From: Nitrospira sp.
Lineage (GTDB): Bacteria > Nitrospirota > Nitrospiria > Nitrospirales > Nitrospiraceae
Direction of reading: 5' to 3'
NCBI GenBank assembly: GCA_029194675.1
Contig: JARFXP010000001.1
Coordinates: forward strand, 434,001-498,000
Length of the DNA: 64,000 nucleotides
In this document: positions 52,137-61,546 of the stretch, piece by piece
Layout of the letters: every line of letters starts with the position of its first letter
Position numbering within the stretch: position 1 is the first letter of the stretch
Notes under the pieces: model-generated
Databases searched by the model: none
Told to the model about the DNA's origin: nothing
Seen by the model: only the letters and a program-made list of their open reading frames with translations
Translations under genes and position numbers: made by a program

Positions 52137-53408
52137 TTACTGAATGCCTCTCACTGCCTGATCGCTGGCTGAAGAATCCGGTAACAATCCGGCCGCCATC
52201 AGTCGATCCATCAAGCCAAACGGAGGCTCCTCGCGGAGTCCGGCTGTCGTCGTTAAGACACGATACCGGAGCCGTGCATTGCCGTCCAACGTACGGAAGA
52301 CGCGGTCGCGGAGGAAGGCGATGATCGGATTCGCCGTGTTCCAGAACAGCACCTGCTCATCAGCCAACTTTTGCAGCATTGTGACGTGAGGCCGGCGCGA
52401 ATCTTCGTATCTCTTGAGCTTTGCAGCGGAGAAGTCGTTCGTCGCCAGACATTCAGGTAAGAGATCGGCCAACGTCATCGCATCCACCATCGCCTGCATG
52501 CGGCCCTGCGACGCATGAGGATTCATCGCATGCGCCGCATCCCCGATCAGCACCGCCCCGTCAGCTACCCACATTGGGGTGCGAACACGCCCGGTCGGCA
52601 TGAAGGCGGTTTGCTTCCAATCGGTCAATGTACGGAAGATGGCCGCATCGGTCGGATCGATCGCGATCCAAGATTCTTGTAGCGCTGCGATGCCTCTCTC
52701 CTTCACACGGTCATATGAACCGGCCTTGATCATGTAAAAAACATAGACTTTGTTTCCGGCAGCGGGAAACATCCCGAGGATCGTTCGCTGACCGACAAAA
52801 TACTTCGCTTCGTCCATGGGAAGCGCCGCCTCCAACATGGCAATCAAATAGCCCTGCGGGTAGAGATGAAGATCGGCCGGGATCTGCAATGCCTCTCGAA
52901 CTTTTGAAAATGCTCCATCGGCCCCAACAACCACCTTCGCCTTCACGGTCACGCTGTCTTCACCTTGCTTCGCGGTCAACCCAATGACTCGCCCATTCTC
53001 ACGAAGCAAACCCGTGAAGGTCGATCGATACCGCAATGAGACCGAGGATTCGCGCTCGATCGCGCTCAGAATGGCATGGTGCGCCACATTCGGCAGTGTG
53101 ACCACGGCTCGATTGTAGGGTGGAGGCAGTTCGCTATAGTCAACCGTGCACAGCCGCTCGCCACCGACACGGCAAAAATGAAACTTGTGCACCGTCCGCG
53201 TGGATTCAATCGGCAATCGACCCAGGAGACCCAGGCGATCGAGGACCTGTTGCCCGTTCGGTTGCAAGATCTCGCCGCGCAATCCCTGTGGTGGTCCTGG
53301 TGCCTGCTCGAAGAGGATTGTTTTGATCCCCTTCTGAGCCAGTGCAAGTGCCAGCACAGCCCCTCCTCCACCGGCTCCAACGACCGCAATGTCGGTTTCT
53401 TCGACCAT
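52137..53408 (-). CDS. FAD-dependent monooxygenase (UbiH/PHBH type)
   Basis: A 423-residue flavoprotein: dinucleotide motif DIAVVGAGGGGAVLALALAQ at residues 6-25, NADPH/FAD motif VVVGADGAFSKVR, and FAD motif VLIGDAAHAMNPHASQG. The group hydroxylates aromatic or quinone substrates. The substrate is unknown. It lies five bases upstream of the nucleotidyltransferase-like gene. Confidence 0.88.
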   Translation of the reverse strand: MVEETDIAVVGAGGGGAVLALALAQKGIKTILFEQAPGPPQGLRGEILQPNGQQVLDRLGLLGRLPIESTRTVHKFHFCRVGGERLCTVDYSELPPPYNRAVVTLPNVAHHAILSAIERESSVSLRYRSTFTGLLRENGRVIGLTAKQGEDSVTVKAKVVVGADGAFSKVREALQIPADLHLYPQGYLIAMLEAALPMDEAKYFVGQRTILGMFPAAGNKVYVFYMIKAGSYDRVKERGIAALQESWIAIDPTDAAIFRTLTDWKQTAFMPTGRVRTPMWVADGAVLIGDAAHAMNPHASQGRMQAMVDAMTLADLLPECLATNDFSAAKLKRYEDSRRPHVTMLQKLADEQVLFWNTANPIIAFLRDRVFRTLDGNARLRYRVLTTTAGLREEPPFGLMDRLMAAGLLPDSSASDQAVRGIQ

Positions 53409-53464
53409 TGTTCCTCAGGCTGCCTCAGCCATGGCGGTGCGTTGCCACCTTACCCTCAACATTC

Positions 53465-54031
53465 CTACCTTTTCCACTCCTGGAATCGCTCGTGATCGTT
53501 CCAGAGCGAAAGAAATTTTTCACGCGCTTTGGCGGCAATCGCATGGTCCCTGATGATATCCAGCCGCTCATCATTGTAACGGTTTCCACTGGTCGTCTGA
53601 TTCATGGACCCGTTGGTATTGATCTCGTCGTCGATCACCGCCTGTTTCAAATGCATTAGAGCATCATGCCGGTTGATCTTGATCGGAATCCCGGCTTCGC
53701 GCAACGTCGACAGGGCCGTCTGCTGCTTCACATCCTCAAGGCGTTCGCGATCCGTCACGATGCGAACATCCACACCACGCCGTTTCGCCTCGACCAGCGC
53801 TTTCACCGTGAGCGGCGACGTTAAGCCATATACGGCCACAAAAATGTATCGTTGGGCACGATCATACATCCGTACGAGATGTTCGAGCGGTCTATCCTCC
53901 GGGCCATACCAGACTTCTACCGATGCAGCTGAGACCTCCAAGCTTCGCCCAAGCAGAACTGCGGCAAGTAGCCAGGTGACGATCCGTCGGTCGCGCTGCG
54001 TGGATAATTGAAACGGTGAAGGCCGGATCAT
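53465..54031 (-). CDS. Phospholipase-D-like protein, exported
   Basis: A 188-residue protein with a signal peptide and a single PLD domain. The active-site motif appears as HLKQAVIDDEINTNGSMNQ (HxK then N-x-GS). The size and single HKD copy resemble Nuc-type endonucleases that work as dimers. It overlaps the upstream gene by four bases. Confidence 0.85.
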   Translation of the reverse strand: MIRPSPFQLSTQRDRRIVTWLLAAVLLGRSLEVSAASVEVWYGPEDRPLEHLVRMYDRAQRYIFVAVYGLTSPLTVKALVEAKRRGVDVRIVTDRERLEDVKQQTALSTLREAGIPIKINRHDALMHLKQAVIDDEINTNGSMNQTTSGNRYNDERLDIIRDHAIAAKAREKFLSLWNDHERFQEWKR

Positions 54032-54666
54032 TCCAGTTCGAAGAGGTCGCGAAAGTGGTCCTCAGACGATTCCCAGGCCTGTGGGGCATGCACCTGAAGC
54101 CATTGTCGGAGAAACTGTTTCTGCTCCTTTGTGAGCAGTTGCTTAATCTGATGTGAGCGACCTTGAAGCGGCTGGAGCAGACTCACGTGCTTCCCCACGT
54201 CCAGCATTGCCGTTCGGACATAGAGGTTCGTAAAAGTCGACGGCTTTTCTTCCGTTCCTTCGCCTTGCACCCAAACTGAGAGAAACTTGTCCAGGACTAG
54301 ACCTGCACTATCCAGCGCCGGTTCCGTATCATGGAACAGCTCGTTCTCGGACTCAGTCAACGGTGACGATTCAGCAGCGCGAAAGAGAAAGTTCTTTTTC
54401 CACATGCAGGCGGCATAGTGGCGGCGGGCCGGATCAAAGTCAAGGCTACTTTTCTTGCGTCCCGACTCCCGTCGAGACTCCGGCCAACTGGCTCTCCTGA
54501 ATCGATCAGCCGCTCTTCGATCATGAACTCATCGCCCTGCGGACCGGCAAACGCGTGGAGCTGCTCCTCTTGCGTCGACTGCCCAAGCGGCACCAAAAGC
54601 TCAATACTTCCTCCACTCCATGCGTCGGGCTCTGTGAACAGAGGAGGATTGCTGACGGTCAGCTAA
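54028..54666 (-). pseudogene. Hypothetical gene with frameshift and lost start
   Basis: The frame 54028-54405 (125 residues, from ATG) is open upstream as LDFDPARRHYAAC, while an overlapping frame carries IELLVPLGQSTQEEQLHAFA and PQGDEFMIEERLID. Both look like parts of one protein, and they meet near 54505 after LID. The upstream part has no ATG before a stop near 54670. The downstream ORF may still be expressed and overlaps the PLD gene by four bases. The protein is not recognised. Confidence 0.55.
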
Positions 54667-54724
54667 CCTGTGGCGTACGTTTCGAACAGTTCCTACCGCC
54701 AGGTTCAGCCGAGTGTTAGGCAGG

Positions 54725-54922
54725 CTACTGCTCACCGCCGATCTCAGGTATAGACAAACCCCGACAGATTTTCTGAGTCAGCTTGTTGGGAATCTCGGTG
54801 TGCCGCGGCACAGCCTCAACTGCGCCAGTCGCTGGGTTTATCCATAGCGAATGCGCTCGCCCTTCCCGCTTGAGCTGGCAGCCGTATCGCCTGAGATGGC
54901 GAAGCAGATCACCCCGTTTCAC
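54725..54922 (-). CDS. hicA: HicA-family toxin
   Basis: A 65-residue YcfA/HicA protein (MKRGDLLRHLRRYGCQLKRE, then AHSLWINP and a closing ICRGLSIP). The GxH catalytic region reads GRAHSLW. It follows hicB with a four-base overlap, the reverse order of the pair at 44.5-44.9 kb. Confidence 0.85.
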   Translation of the reverse strand: MKRGDLLRHLRRYGCQLKREGRAHSLWINPATGAVEAVPRHTEIPNKLTQKICRGLSIPEIGGEQ

Positions 54923-55134
54923 CTGACCGTGACCTTCTCACGCACCGCGTCCCGTGGCGCACCGCGCAGGCCATCTTTGCGCCTATCCTCAAGGATCAGG
55001 GAAATGGCCTCCGCTAGGCTTTTCCGGACTTCCGCCTTGGTCCGGCCCTGTCCATTTGCCCCTGGGATTTCTGGGCAGTAGGCGATGTACCATTCTCCTT
55101 CGCGTTCGATGATCGCCGTGAATTCGTTCTTCAT
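54919..55134 (-). CDS. hicB: HicB-family antitoxin
   Basis: A 71-residue HicB protein (FTAIIEREGEWYIAYCPEIP then GANGQGRTKAEVRKSLAEAI). The ATG at 55134 follows GAGGTGACG; the longer frame to 55209 is less likely. It is paired with the hicA immediately downstream. Confidence 0.85.
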   Translation of the reverse strand: MKNEFTAIIEREGEWYIAYCPEIPGANGQGRTKAEVRKSLAEAISLILEDRRKDGLRGAPRDAVREKVTVR

Positions 55135-55443
55135 CGTCACCTCTTCATTTTCCTCGACGGTAGCTTTCAGTCGGATCCCAACCGTCTCCAAGATCTGCCT
55201 AACGCTCAAGTTGAGGAGCCGGCGAGGAGCTTGGCTTCCTCCACTACCAGAACGGAAATGTAGATCTCATAGCGCCCTCTCGCCTCATTCCCCCACTCCT
55301 GAGTGATGGTTTGCCGAGCCGCAGTAACAATATCCCGGCTCGGTCTGGCCACATGAGTAGCTAATCACGAACGTTTCTACGTAAACTGAAAATGCCATGA
55401 CATGCTCAGTCTAGCAGGAATAGCAGGAATAGGGGTCAGAGTG

Positions 55444-56956
55444 GAATGGCACTTACTTAAGCTTCTTGGGGTGGCCATATTTTCGGGCGTCCTTTCTGGC
55501 GATCGCACGGGGCTTGATGAGCAGTGGGGAGGGTTTTGGCCGTTGCGTGATGGCCCTGGGTTCGATGCGGCCGGGCCGGTCGCCTACTCGCTGTTGAGCG
55601 ATCAAGACCACCAGGCCATACCACGTCTCATCGCAGTCGATGTCATAGCCATGATGATCCCAGGCGCTCCAGAGTTGCAGGGTGTGTTTGAAACTGAGCT
55701 GGCGCGGCAGCCAGTCGGTGCGCCGCGCCGCCTCAGCCATCATCAGCCGAATGAGATGGTATGCCAATAGAGAGACCCACATCTCCTTGAGAGCCATAGT
55801 CGGGGTCTGACAGCTTAACTTCTCCATGCCCAAGGTGCTTTTGATGTTGCGCAGATCCAGTTCGACATGCCATCGGCTTCGAAACAAGGCCTTCAAGGCA
55901 GACTTGTGCGTGTCCTTGGGGCAAAGCCGCGTCGTCACCAGCGTCTTGCCGCCGGTGCGCAGTTCCCGTGCCATCAGAGTAGCGGGCGCCTGATCGTCGT
56001 CAGCCTGAGTCATCCAGTCAGGTTTCTTGGTCGGCTTGTGTAGCACGATCAGATGGTCGCGTGGGCCCAACCGCTGACCGCACCGAAAGTCGGTCCGGCG
56101 CTGGCGGGCCCCCTATTGCTCAAATACCGCATCAATGCCCAGCTCGCGCAAAGTGCACAGTAGAACATACGTGGCGTAAAATGCATCGCCCACGAGCAGG
56201 TCCCCACGCTCCAACGTATCGAGTATCGAACGGAGGAGGGTCTGTTCATCGCCGCCCTTCCCCTGATATCGGCCGATAGCCGCATTGAGCATCGCCCCAC
56301 TCCCGAAACACAGAATGCCCACCATGCGGCACAAGGGAACCCCCAAGCCGGGCTTCTGACTACGCGGTTGTGGATAGGCGGTCTGATTGGCTGGCGTGTC
56401 CGGCATCACCACGGTCGTGCCGTCCACCAGCCGTCCCGGACGACCCCGCCAACGCCATGGCTCAGGAGCCTGCGCGGTGGCCTGTCGCCCCGTGTGTCGC
56501 ACCAAGGTAGCGAGCATCTCCATCGGTACGCGTTGTCGCGCACGACCATACGCCCCAGTATGCGTACGGCACAGCGGCAGACCTCTGGCCAAGCGTTTGA
56601 CAGCTGTGTCGTTCACCACCTTCTGGCACGAGCGATCCGCACTGAGTGCCTGTGCGAGAAACATCGACAGCGTCTCGGTTGGGGGGAACAACCGTTTCCG
56701 ATGCGGCGGTACCAGTGACTCGACCTCGTCTAACAACTCTGGGCGTGTCAGCAGGTTGAAGAACGTATATGCATCGCTGTTGTGGACATGATGGCGAATC
56801 CGTCGTTGTTGCTGGGTGCACAGGCTATGCTTCGGACGCATTGAGGCTCGCTCTTCGGGTGATAGATCGATGATGGTTTGGCAACCCCACCGTATCACTG
56901 AACGCAGCCTTTTTGTACGTCACATCAGCCACGTAGCCTTTAAGTAAGTGCCATTC
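55444..56956. mobile_element. IS4-family insertion sequence
   Basis: About 1.5 kb bounded by perfect 17-bp inverted repeats, GAATGGCACTTACTTAA at 55444-55460 and its complement at 56940-56956. The single transposase frame is interrupted by one stop. No clear target-site duplication is visible. The right-hand flank is a Y1 transposase remnant. Confidence 0.85.
55453..56898 (-). pseudogene. IS4-family transposase with one in-frame amber codon
   Basis: The frame from 56898 gives the N-terminal and middle parts with DDE residues in LVDGTTVVMPDTPANQ and LLVGDAFYATYVLL. It reaches TAG at 56113-56115 after GIDAVFEQ, and continues in the same frame to 55453 with the C-terminal signature FRSRWHVELDLRNIKSTLGM. 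Only this codon breaks the 481-codon frame. Without read-through the element is inactive; a suppressible stop or a sequencing error is also possible. Confidence 0.85.
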
Positions 56957-57127
56957 GGGGCAGCCCCGTTGTTTTCCCCACGGGCTGAGCCGTTGCGCCA
57001 CTGTCGTGACCAGCCGGCTCACCGCGCTGTAGCTCACCCCCATCCGCCGCGCAATCGTGGTCAACCCCTCTCCGGCCCACCAGCGTAACCCATACAGCGC
57101 CCCCTGCCGGGCCTTGCTCGGTCAACG
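56957..57127 (-). pseudogene. Y1/REP-associated transposase C-terminal remnant
   Basis: The minus strand encodes ALYGLRWWAGEGLTTIARRM then GVSYSAVSRLVTTVAQRLSP, typical of the C-terminal helix-turn-helix of larger Y1 transposases. The IS4 element interrupts it. The rest is absent. Confidence 0.6.
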
Positions 57128-57199
57128 CGTGGGCGTCACAAAATCCGCAGCTGGATTTCCTTTCTTGCGTCGGCTACACTTCCTGACAAGGAGTGCCTC

Positions 57200-57436
57200 A
57201 TGACCGCATACGACCGGATCACCTTCGACCCTCAGATACTCGGCGGACGAGCCTGTATTCGCGGAATGCGAGTGAGCGTCTCGTTACTCGTAAATCTTGT
57301 GGCCAACGGCATGTCCGCCGAAGAGATTTTGAAAGAATACCCCCTCCTTGAGGCGGATGATATCCGTCAAGCCCTGCAATACGCCGCAGCCCTAACCAAC
57401 GAGGAACTGCATCCGCTCACGGAAACTCCCTTGTAA
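57200..57436 (+). CDS. DUF433 antitoxin
   Basis: A 78-residue DUF433 protein (ITFDPQILGGRACIRGMRVS, SAEEILKEYPLLEADDIRQA), the usual antitoxin partner of PIN-like DUF5615 toxins. It has an AAGGAG ribosome binding site. The DUF5615 gene follows after four bases. Confidence 0.9.
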   Translation: MTAYDRITFDPQILGGRACIRGMRVSVSLLVNLVANGMSAEEILKEYPLLEADDIRQALQYAAALTNEELHPLTETPL

Positions 57437-57440
57437 GGGT

Positions 57441-57809
57441 TTGGCTGATATGGGCCCTGCATTGAGCACGGCACATGCCCTCCGCCAGCATGGTCACGAT
57501 GTTCGACATTTGAGTGAAGAGGGCCTTCAGCGTTTATCTGACCCGCTCATTCTCGAGAAGGCCCGACGCGAAGAGCGTCTGGTCATTACGTCCGATCTCG
57601 ACTTTGCCGACCTTCTGGCGCTGGGCGCCTATGCGTTGCCCAGTGTGATCCTTCTCCGACTCCAAAACCAAACGCCTGCTTCTGTCATCCCTCGCTTGCT
57701 GCAGGTGCTCACTGAATGCCGTGAGGCCTTGACCACCGGTGCGATTGTCACCGTAGAAGAAACCCGGTACCGACTACGTCGACTTTCCATTACGCCAAGC
57801 ACTCAGTAG
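57441..57809 (+). CDS. DUF5615 PIN-like toxin
   Basis: A 122-residue DUF5615 (PIN-like) protein (LADMGPALSTAHALRQHGHD, EERLVITSDLDFADLLALG). The start is a TTG at 57441; the usual MxFLADM start appears partly lost. It is the likely ribonuclease toxin of the pair. The acidic residues of the fold are kept. Confidence 0.85.
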   Translation: MADMGPALSTAHALRQHGHDVRHLSEEGLQRLSDPLILEKARREERLVITSDLDFADLLALGAYALPSVILLRLQNQTPASVIPRLLQVLTECREALTTGAIVTVEETRYRLRRLSITPSTQ

Positions 57810-57902
57810 ACGTCCGATCCTCTGTGACAGGATCCGCCCCTGCATGCCGGGCGGAATGAATCCAATCTTCAGCCCATGACTCTAACAGCCCACACGATCG
57901 CC

Positions 57903-57932
57903 TTGACAAGCAGAGCATGCCTTTGCTAGTTT
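57903..57932 (+). promoter_or_regulatory. Candidate sigma-70 promoter of the sulfur-carrier cluster
   Basis: TTGACA (57903-57908), an 18-base spacer and TAGTTT (57927-57932), about 40 bases upstream of the first gene of the cluster. Confidence 0.45.
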
Positions 57933-57970
57933 CAAAATTCTTTAATCTCTAAGCCAACTTGGGAGAAGCT

Positions 57971-58171
57971 GTGCAGGTCAAGATCAATGGAAAGCCTGAG
58001 GAGATCCAGAGCGGAACCGTCCTCGATTTGCTGAAGACAAAAGCCATCGAGCCGCAGATGGTCGCCGTCGAGGTCAACGACAAGGTGCTGGATCGGGACC
58101 ATCTTGCCACGACCCATCTCAATGAAGGAGACCATGTGGAGTTCCTCTTCTATATGGGAGGGGGGCGGTGA
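57971..58171 (+). CDS. ThiS/CysO-like sulfur-carrier protein
   Basis: A 66-residue ubiquitin-fold protein (QVKINGKPEEIQSGTVLDLL, LNEGDHVEFLFYMGGGR). The GTG at 57971 follows GGGAGAA; a TTG at 57959 is less likely. The carrier's Gly-Gly is followed by one Arg, so a protease must trim it before the C-terminal glycine can be activated. A JAMM protease is encoded in the same cluster. Its stop overlaps the next start (GTGA). It is likely the sulfur donor of the adjacent cysteine synthase. Confidence 0.88.
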   Translation: MQVKINGKPEEIQSGTVLDLLKTKAIEPQMVAVEVNDKVLDRDHLATTHLNEGDHVEFLFYMGGGR

Positions 58172-59097
58172 GTACGGCGCGGCACAACGATATCACCGAG
58201 CTGATCGGCAAGACTCCGCTTGTTCGGTTGAACCGGCTTTCAAAACCAGGCTCGGCAACCATTTACGGGAAAGTCGAGTTTTTCAACCCCGGCGGCAGCG
58301 TCAAGGATCGGATCTGCCTCAATATGATCAACGAGGCTGAACGCCAGGGCAAGCTCAAGCCTGGAGGAACCATCATCGAGCCGACCAGCGGTAACACGGG
58401 TATCGGACTGGCCTTGGTCGCGGCAGTGCGCGGATACAAGCTGGTCCTCGTCATGCCGGAAAGCATGAGTATGGAACGGGCCAGCCTGCTGTCCTCATAT
58501 GGAGCACAGCTCGTGTTGACGCCAGCCTGGGAGGGCATGAAAGGCTCCATTAAGGAGGCGGAAAGTATCTTGGCCCAAAATCCGTCGTATTTTATGCCGG
58601 ATCAATTCTCGAATACTGCTAACCCCGCCACGCACCGGATGACGACGGGACCGGAGATCTGGGATGCCCTCGAAGGGAAGATCGATGCCTTTGTGGCCGC
58701 CGTCGGAACCGGTGGGACCATCACGGGATGCGGTGAAGTCTTCAAGGAAAAGAACCCGCAGATCAAGGTGATCGCCGTCGAACCGGCGACCTCACCAGTC
58801 TTGTCCGGCGGCGATCCAGGACCGCATAAGATTCAAGGGATCGGTGCTGGCTTTATTCCCAAGGTTCTCAATCAAAAAATTCTCGACCGCGTGATCACCG
58901 TGACGGACGACGAGGCCTATCAGACCGCGAAACAGCTCTCGAAGAAGGAAGGCCTGCTGGTGGGAATCTCCGCCGGCGCCAATGTGTTCGCTGCCCAAAG
59001 GATCGCCGATGAACTGGGACCCGGCAAGAATGTCGTCACGATCCTGTGCGACACAGGCGAGCGCTACATCAGCATTGAGAAGTATTTCAATATCTGA
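58168..59097 (+). CDS. cysM: Cysteine synthase (PLP-dependent)
   Basis: A 309-residue beta-family PLP enzyme with the lysine in GGSVKDR, the substrate loop TSGNTG, the phosphate loop GTGGTITG and GISAGAN. By length and HKIQGIGAGFIP it is close to the CysK/CysM group. Coupling to a ThiS-like carrier suggests a thiocarboxylate-using CysM, but sulfide use as in CysK remains possible. It starts at GTG overlapping the carrier stop by four bases. Confidence 0.92.
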   Translation: MSTARHNDITELIGKTPLVRLNRLSKPGSATIYGKVEFFNPGGSVKDRICLNMINEAERQGKLKPGGTIIEPTSGNTGIGLALVAAVRGYKLVLVMPESMSMERASLLSSYGAQLVLTPAWEGMKGSIKEAESILAQNPSYFMPDQFSNTANPATHRMTTGPEIWDALEGKIDAFVAAVGTGGTITGCGEVFKEKNPQIKVIAVEPATSPVLSGGDPGPHKIQGIGAGFIPKVLNQKILDRVITVTDDEAYQTAKQLSKKEGLLVGISAGANVFAAQRIADELGPGKNVVTILCDTGERYISIEKYFNI

Positions 59098-59186
59098 TGA
59101 TCACCAGTATTAGGAGGGACGATCAAAATGGTCGCCAGCGAGGCCGAGAATAGAGCTGGAGGTCATTTTCAGCATCCCTGACTGAC

Positions 59187-60005
59187 ATGGATTTTACTGA
59201 AGAACAGATCAACCGGTACAGCCGACATATCCTGTTGCCTGAGGTCGGCGGCAAGGGGCAGAAGAAAATCGCCAAGTCCAGGATCCTGCTCGTCGGTGCC
59301 GGTGGTCTCGGCTCCCCTGCCGCACTATATTTGTCTGCAGCAGGAGTCGGCACCATTGGGTTGATCGACAGTGATGTGGTGGATCTGACTAACCTCCAAC
59401 GTCAAATTCTTCACCATACTCCCGACGTGGGTCGCCCCAAGGTCCTTTCGGGCAAGGAAAAGATCCAGGCGTTGAACCCCGACGTCTCCGTGTCGATGTA
59501 CGAAGAACGGCTCACGGCCGGAAACGCGCTCAAGATCTTCGGCGATTACGATGTCGTGATCGACGGAGTCGATAATTTCACGGCGAAGTTTCTGATCAAC
59601 GACGCCTGTTTCTTCGCGGGGAAACCGCTGGTCCATGGCGGCATTCTGCGATTCGACGGACGTGTCACGACCATCATCCCGAAGAAATCGGCTTGCTATC
59701 GTTGTGTGTTCAAGGCGCCTCCGCCGGCTGGTTTCGTTGCTTCTTGCCAGGAGGCCGGAGTTATCGGGGTCCTGGCGGGGATTGTCGGAACGATTCAGGC
59801 GACGGAGGCATTAAAGCTTGTCCTCGGGATCGGGCGGCCGCTGACGGACCGTCTGCTCGACTTCGATGCGCGCAAAACTCAATTCCGAGAAATCAAGGTC
59901 CGCCGGAACCCGAATTGTGCGCTCTGCGGGGACCATCCGACGATTACCGAGCTGTTCGACGATGGGGACCCCTATGCCGGATGCGCCATGCGTCCATCAG
60001 CATAG
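59187..60005 (+). CDS. moeB: MoeB/ThiF-type adenylyltransferase 1
   Basis: A 272-residue E1-like enzyme that adenylates sulfur-carrier C-termini: ATP motif VGAGGLGSPAALYL, conserved DGVDNF, the catalytic Cys in ASCQEAGVIG, and zinc pairs CYRC and CALC. No rhodanese domain is fused. A second such enzyme follows at 61822, and the two probably serve the two carriers. Confidence 0.92.
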   Translation: MDFTEEQINRYSRHILLPEVGGKGQKKIAKSRILLVGAGGLGSPAALYLSAAGVGTIGLIDSDVVDLTNLQRQILHHTPDVGRPKVLSGKEKIQALNPDVSVSMYEERLTAGNALKIFGDYDVVIDGVDNFTAKFLINDACFFAGKPLVHGGILRFDGRVTTIIPKKSACYRCVFKAPPPAGFVASCQEAGVIGVLAGIVGTIQATEALKLVLGIGRPLTDRLLDFDARKTQFREIKVRRNPNCALCGDHPTITELFDDGDPYAGCAMRPSA

Positions 60006-60027
60006 GGTTTGATAAGGTGGTGCGACG

Positions 60028-61275
60028 ATGAACAAAATGAAAGCGCTGGTCTGCCGCGAGTGCGGCAAGGAATACCCGACGAAGGCGATCCACGTCTGCG
60101 AAATGTGCTTCGGTCCCCTTGAGGTGAAGTACAACTACGACGAGATCAAGAAGACCATTTCCCGCAAGAAAATCGAAGACGGCCCGCGCAGCATGTGGCG
60201 TTACCTCGACCTGCTGCCGGTCGAAGGAACGAACTTCGTGGGGCCGCATGCCGGGTTCACCCCGCTCGTACGGGCGAAGAACCTTGGCGCGTATCTTGGG
60301 CTCGATGAGCTTTACATCAAGAACGACACGGTCAATCATCCGACTCTGTCGTTTAAGGACCGTGTCGTGGCCGTGGCCCTCACACGAGCGCGCGAGCTCG
60401 GCTTTGAAACAGTAGCCTGCGCGTCGACCGGCAACCTGGCGAACTCGGTCGCTGCCCATGCCGCATCCGCCAATCTGCACTGTTACGTGTTCATCCCCGG
60501 CGACCTTGAGGCCGCGAAGGTGCTCGGTAATTTGATTTATAAGCCGCACGTCGTCGAGATAGAAGGAAACTATGACGACGTCAACCGCCTCTGCAGCGAG
60601 ATCGCGGGGGAACATGGCTGGGCATTCGTGAACATCAACATTCGTCCCTACTATGCCGAAGGCTCCAAGACCCTCGCCTTTGAGACGGTGGAACAACTGG
60701 GATGGAAAACACCGGATCAAGTCGTCATTCCAATGGCCTCCGGCTCACTCCTGACCAAGATTTGGAAAGGTCTGCATGAGATGAAGGCCTTGGGCCTCAT
60801 CGACAACGTTCGCACAAAGATTAACGGCGCCCAAGCAGAAGGCTGCTCACCAATTTCTACCGCGTTCAAGGCGGGACGGGATTTCTTCAAGCCGGTGAAA
60901 CCACAGACGATCGCTAAATCTCTTGCGATCGGGAATCCGGCCGATGGCTACTATGCACTCAAAGCCACCGCCGAGAGTCATGGGTCCATGGACATGGTGA
61001 CGGATGAGGAAGTCGTGGAAGGCATTCAGCTGCTGGCCCAAACCGAAGGCATCTTCGCGGAAACAGCCGGAGGTGTCACGATTGGTGTACTCAAGAAGCT
61101 CGTCAAGCAAGGCGTGATCAAAAAAGATGAGGTGACGGTGGCCTATGTCACCGGCAATGGATTGAAGACACAGGAAGCGGTGATCGATTCCGTCGGTCGC
61201 CCAGTACGCATTCAGCCTAGCCTGGTGGACTTCGAAAAGACGTTTAAAATGGGAAAGAATGGTGGTGACGCATGA
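60028..61275 (+). CDS. thrC: Threonine-synthase-like PLP enzyme
   Basis: A 415-residue enzyme. An N-terminal zinc ribbon ([19 protein letters not shown]) precedes the catalytic fold, with the PLP lysine in HPTLSFKDR and ASTGNLANS as the phosphate-binding loop. It may be the true threonine synthase. Its position between two sulfur-carrier/E1 units, overlapping a MoaD-like gene by four bases, raises a second option: use of the same O-phosphohomoserine to make homocysteine from a thiocarboxylate. Confidence 0.88.
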   Translation: MNKMKALVCRECGKEYPTKAIHVCEMCFGPLEVKYNYDEIKKTISRKKIEDGPRSMWRYLDLLPVEGTNFVGPHAGFTPLVRAKNLGAYLGLDELYIKNDTVNHPTLSFKDRVVAVALTRARELGFETVACASTGNLANSVAAHAASANLHCYVFIPGDLEAAKVLGNLIYKPHVVEIEGNYDDVNRLCSEIAGEHGWAFVNINIRPYYAEGSKTLAFETVEQLGWKTPDQVVIPMASGSLLTKIWKGLHEMKALGLIDNVRTKINGAQAEGCSPISTAFKAGRDFFKPVKPQTIAKSLAIGNPADGYYALKATAESHGSMDMVTDEEVVEGIQLLAQTEGIFAETAGGVTIGVLKKLVKQGVIKKDEVTVAYVTGNGLKTQEAVIDSVGRPVRIQPSLVDFEKTFKMGKNGGDA

Positions 61276-61544
61276 TTAAGGTTCGTATTCCGACTCCACT
61301 TCGCCCCCTGACCAAAGGCCAGGGCGAGGTCGAGACCAAAGCCGGCAGCGTAACGGAGATGATCGAGGTGTTGAATAGCACACATCCCGGCATCAAAGAT
61401 CGTCTGTGCGATGAAACGGGAGAGCTCCGTCGCTTCGTGAACATTTATGTCAACGAAGAAGACATTCGTTTTCTTAAAGGGAAAGACACCTCCCTCAAAG
61501 ATGGCGATGAGGTTTCCATCGTCCCGGCAATCGCGGGAGGATAG
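61272..61544 (+). CDS. MoaD-like sulfur-carrier protein
   Basis: A 90-residue ubiquitin-fold carrier ([20 protein letters not shown]) ending exactly in GG (VPAIAGG), so it needs no trimming. It is coupled to thrC by ATGA overlap. Because no moaE or other molybdopterin gene is nearby, it probably serves sulfur transfer for amino acids. Confidence 0.88.
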   Translation: MIKVRIPTPLRPLTKGQGEVETKAGSVTEMIEVLNSTHPGIKDRLCDETGELRRFVNIYVNEEDIRFLKGKDTSLKDGDEVSIVPAIAGG

Positions 61545-61546
61545 CC

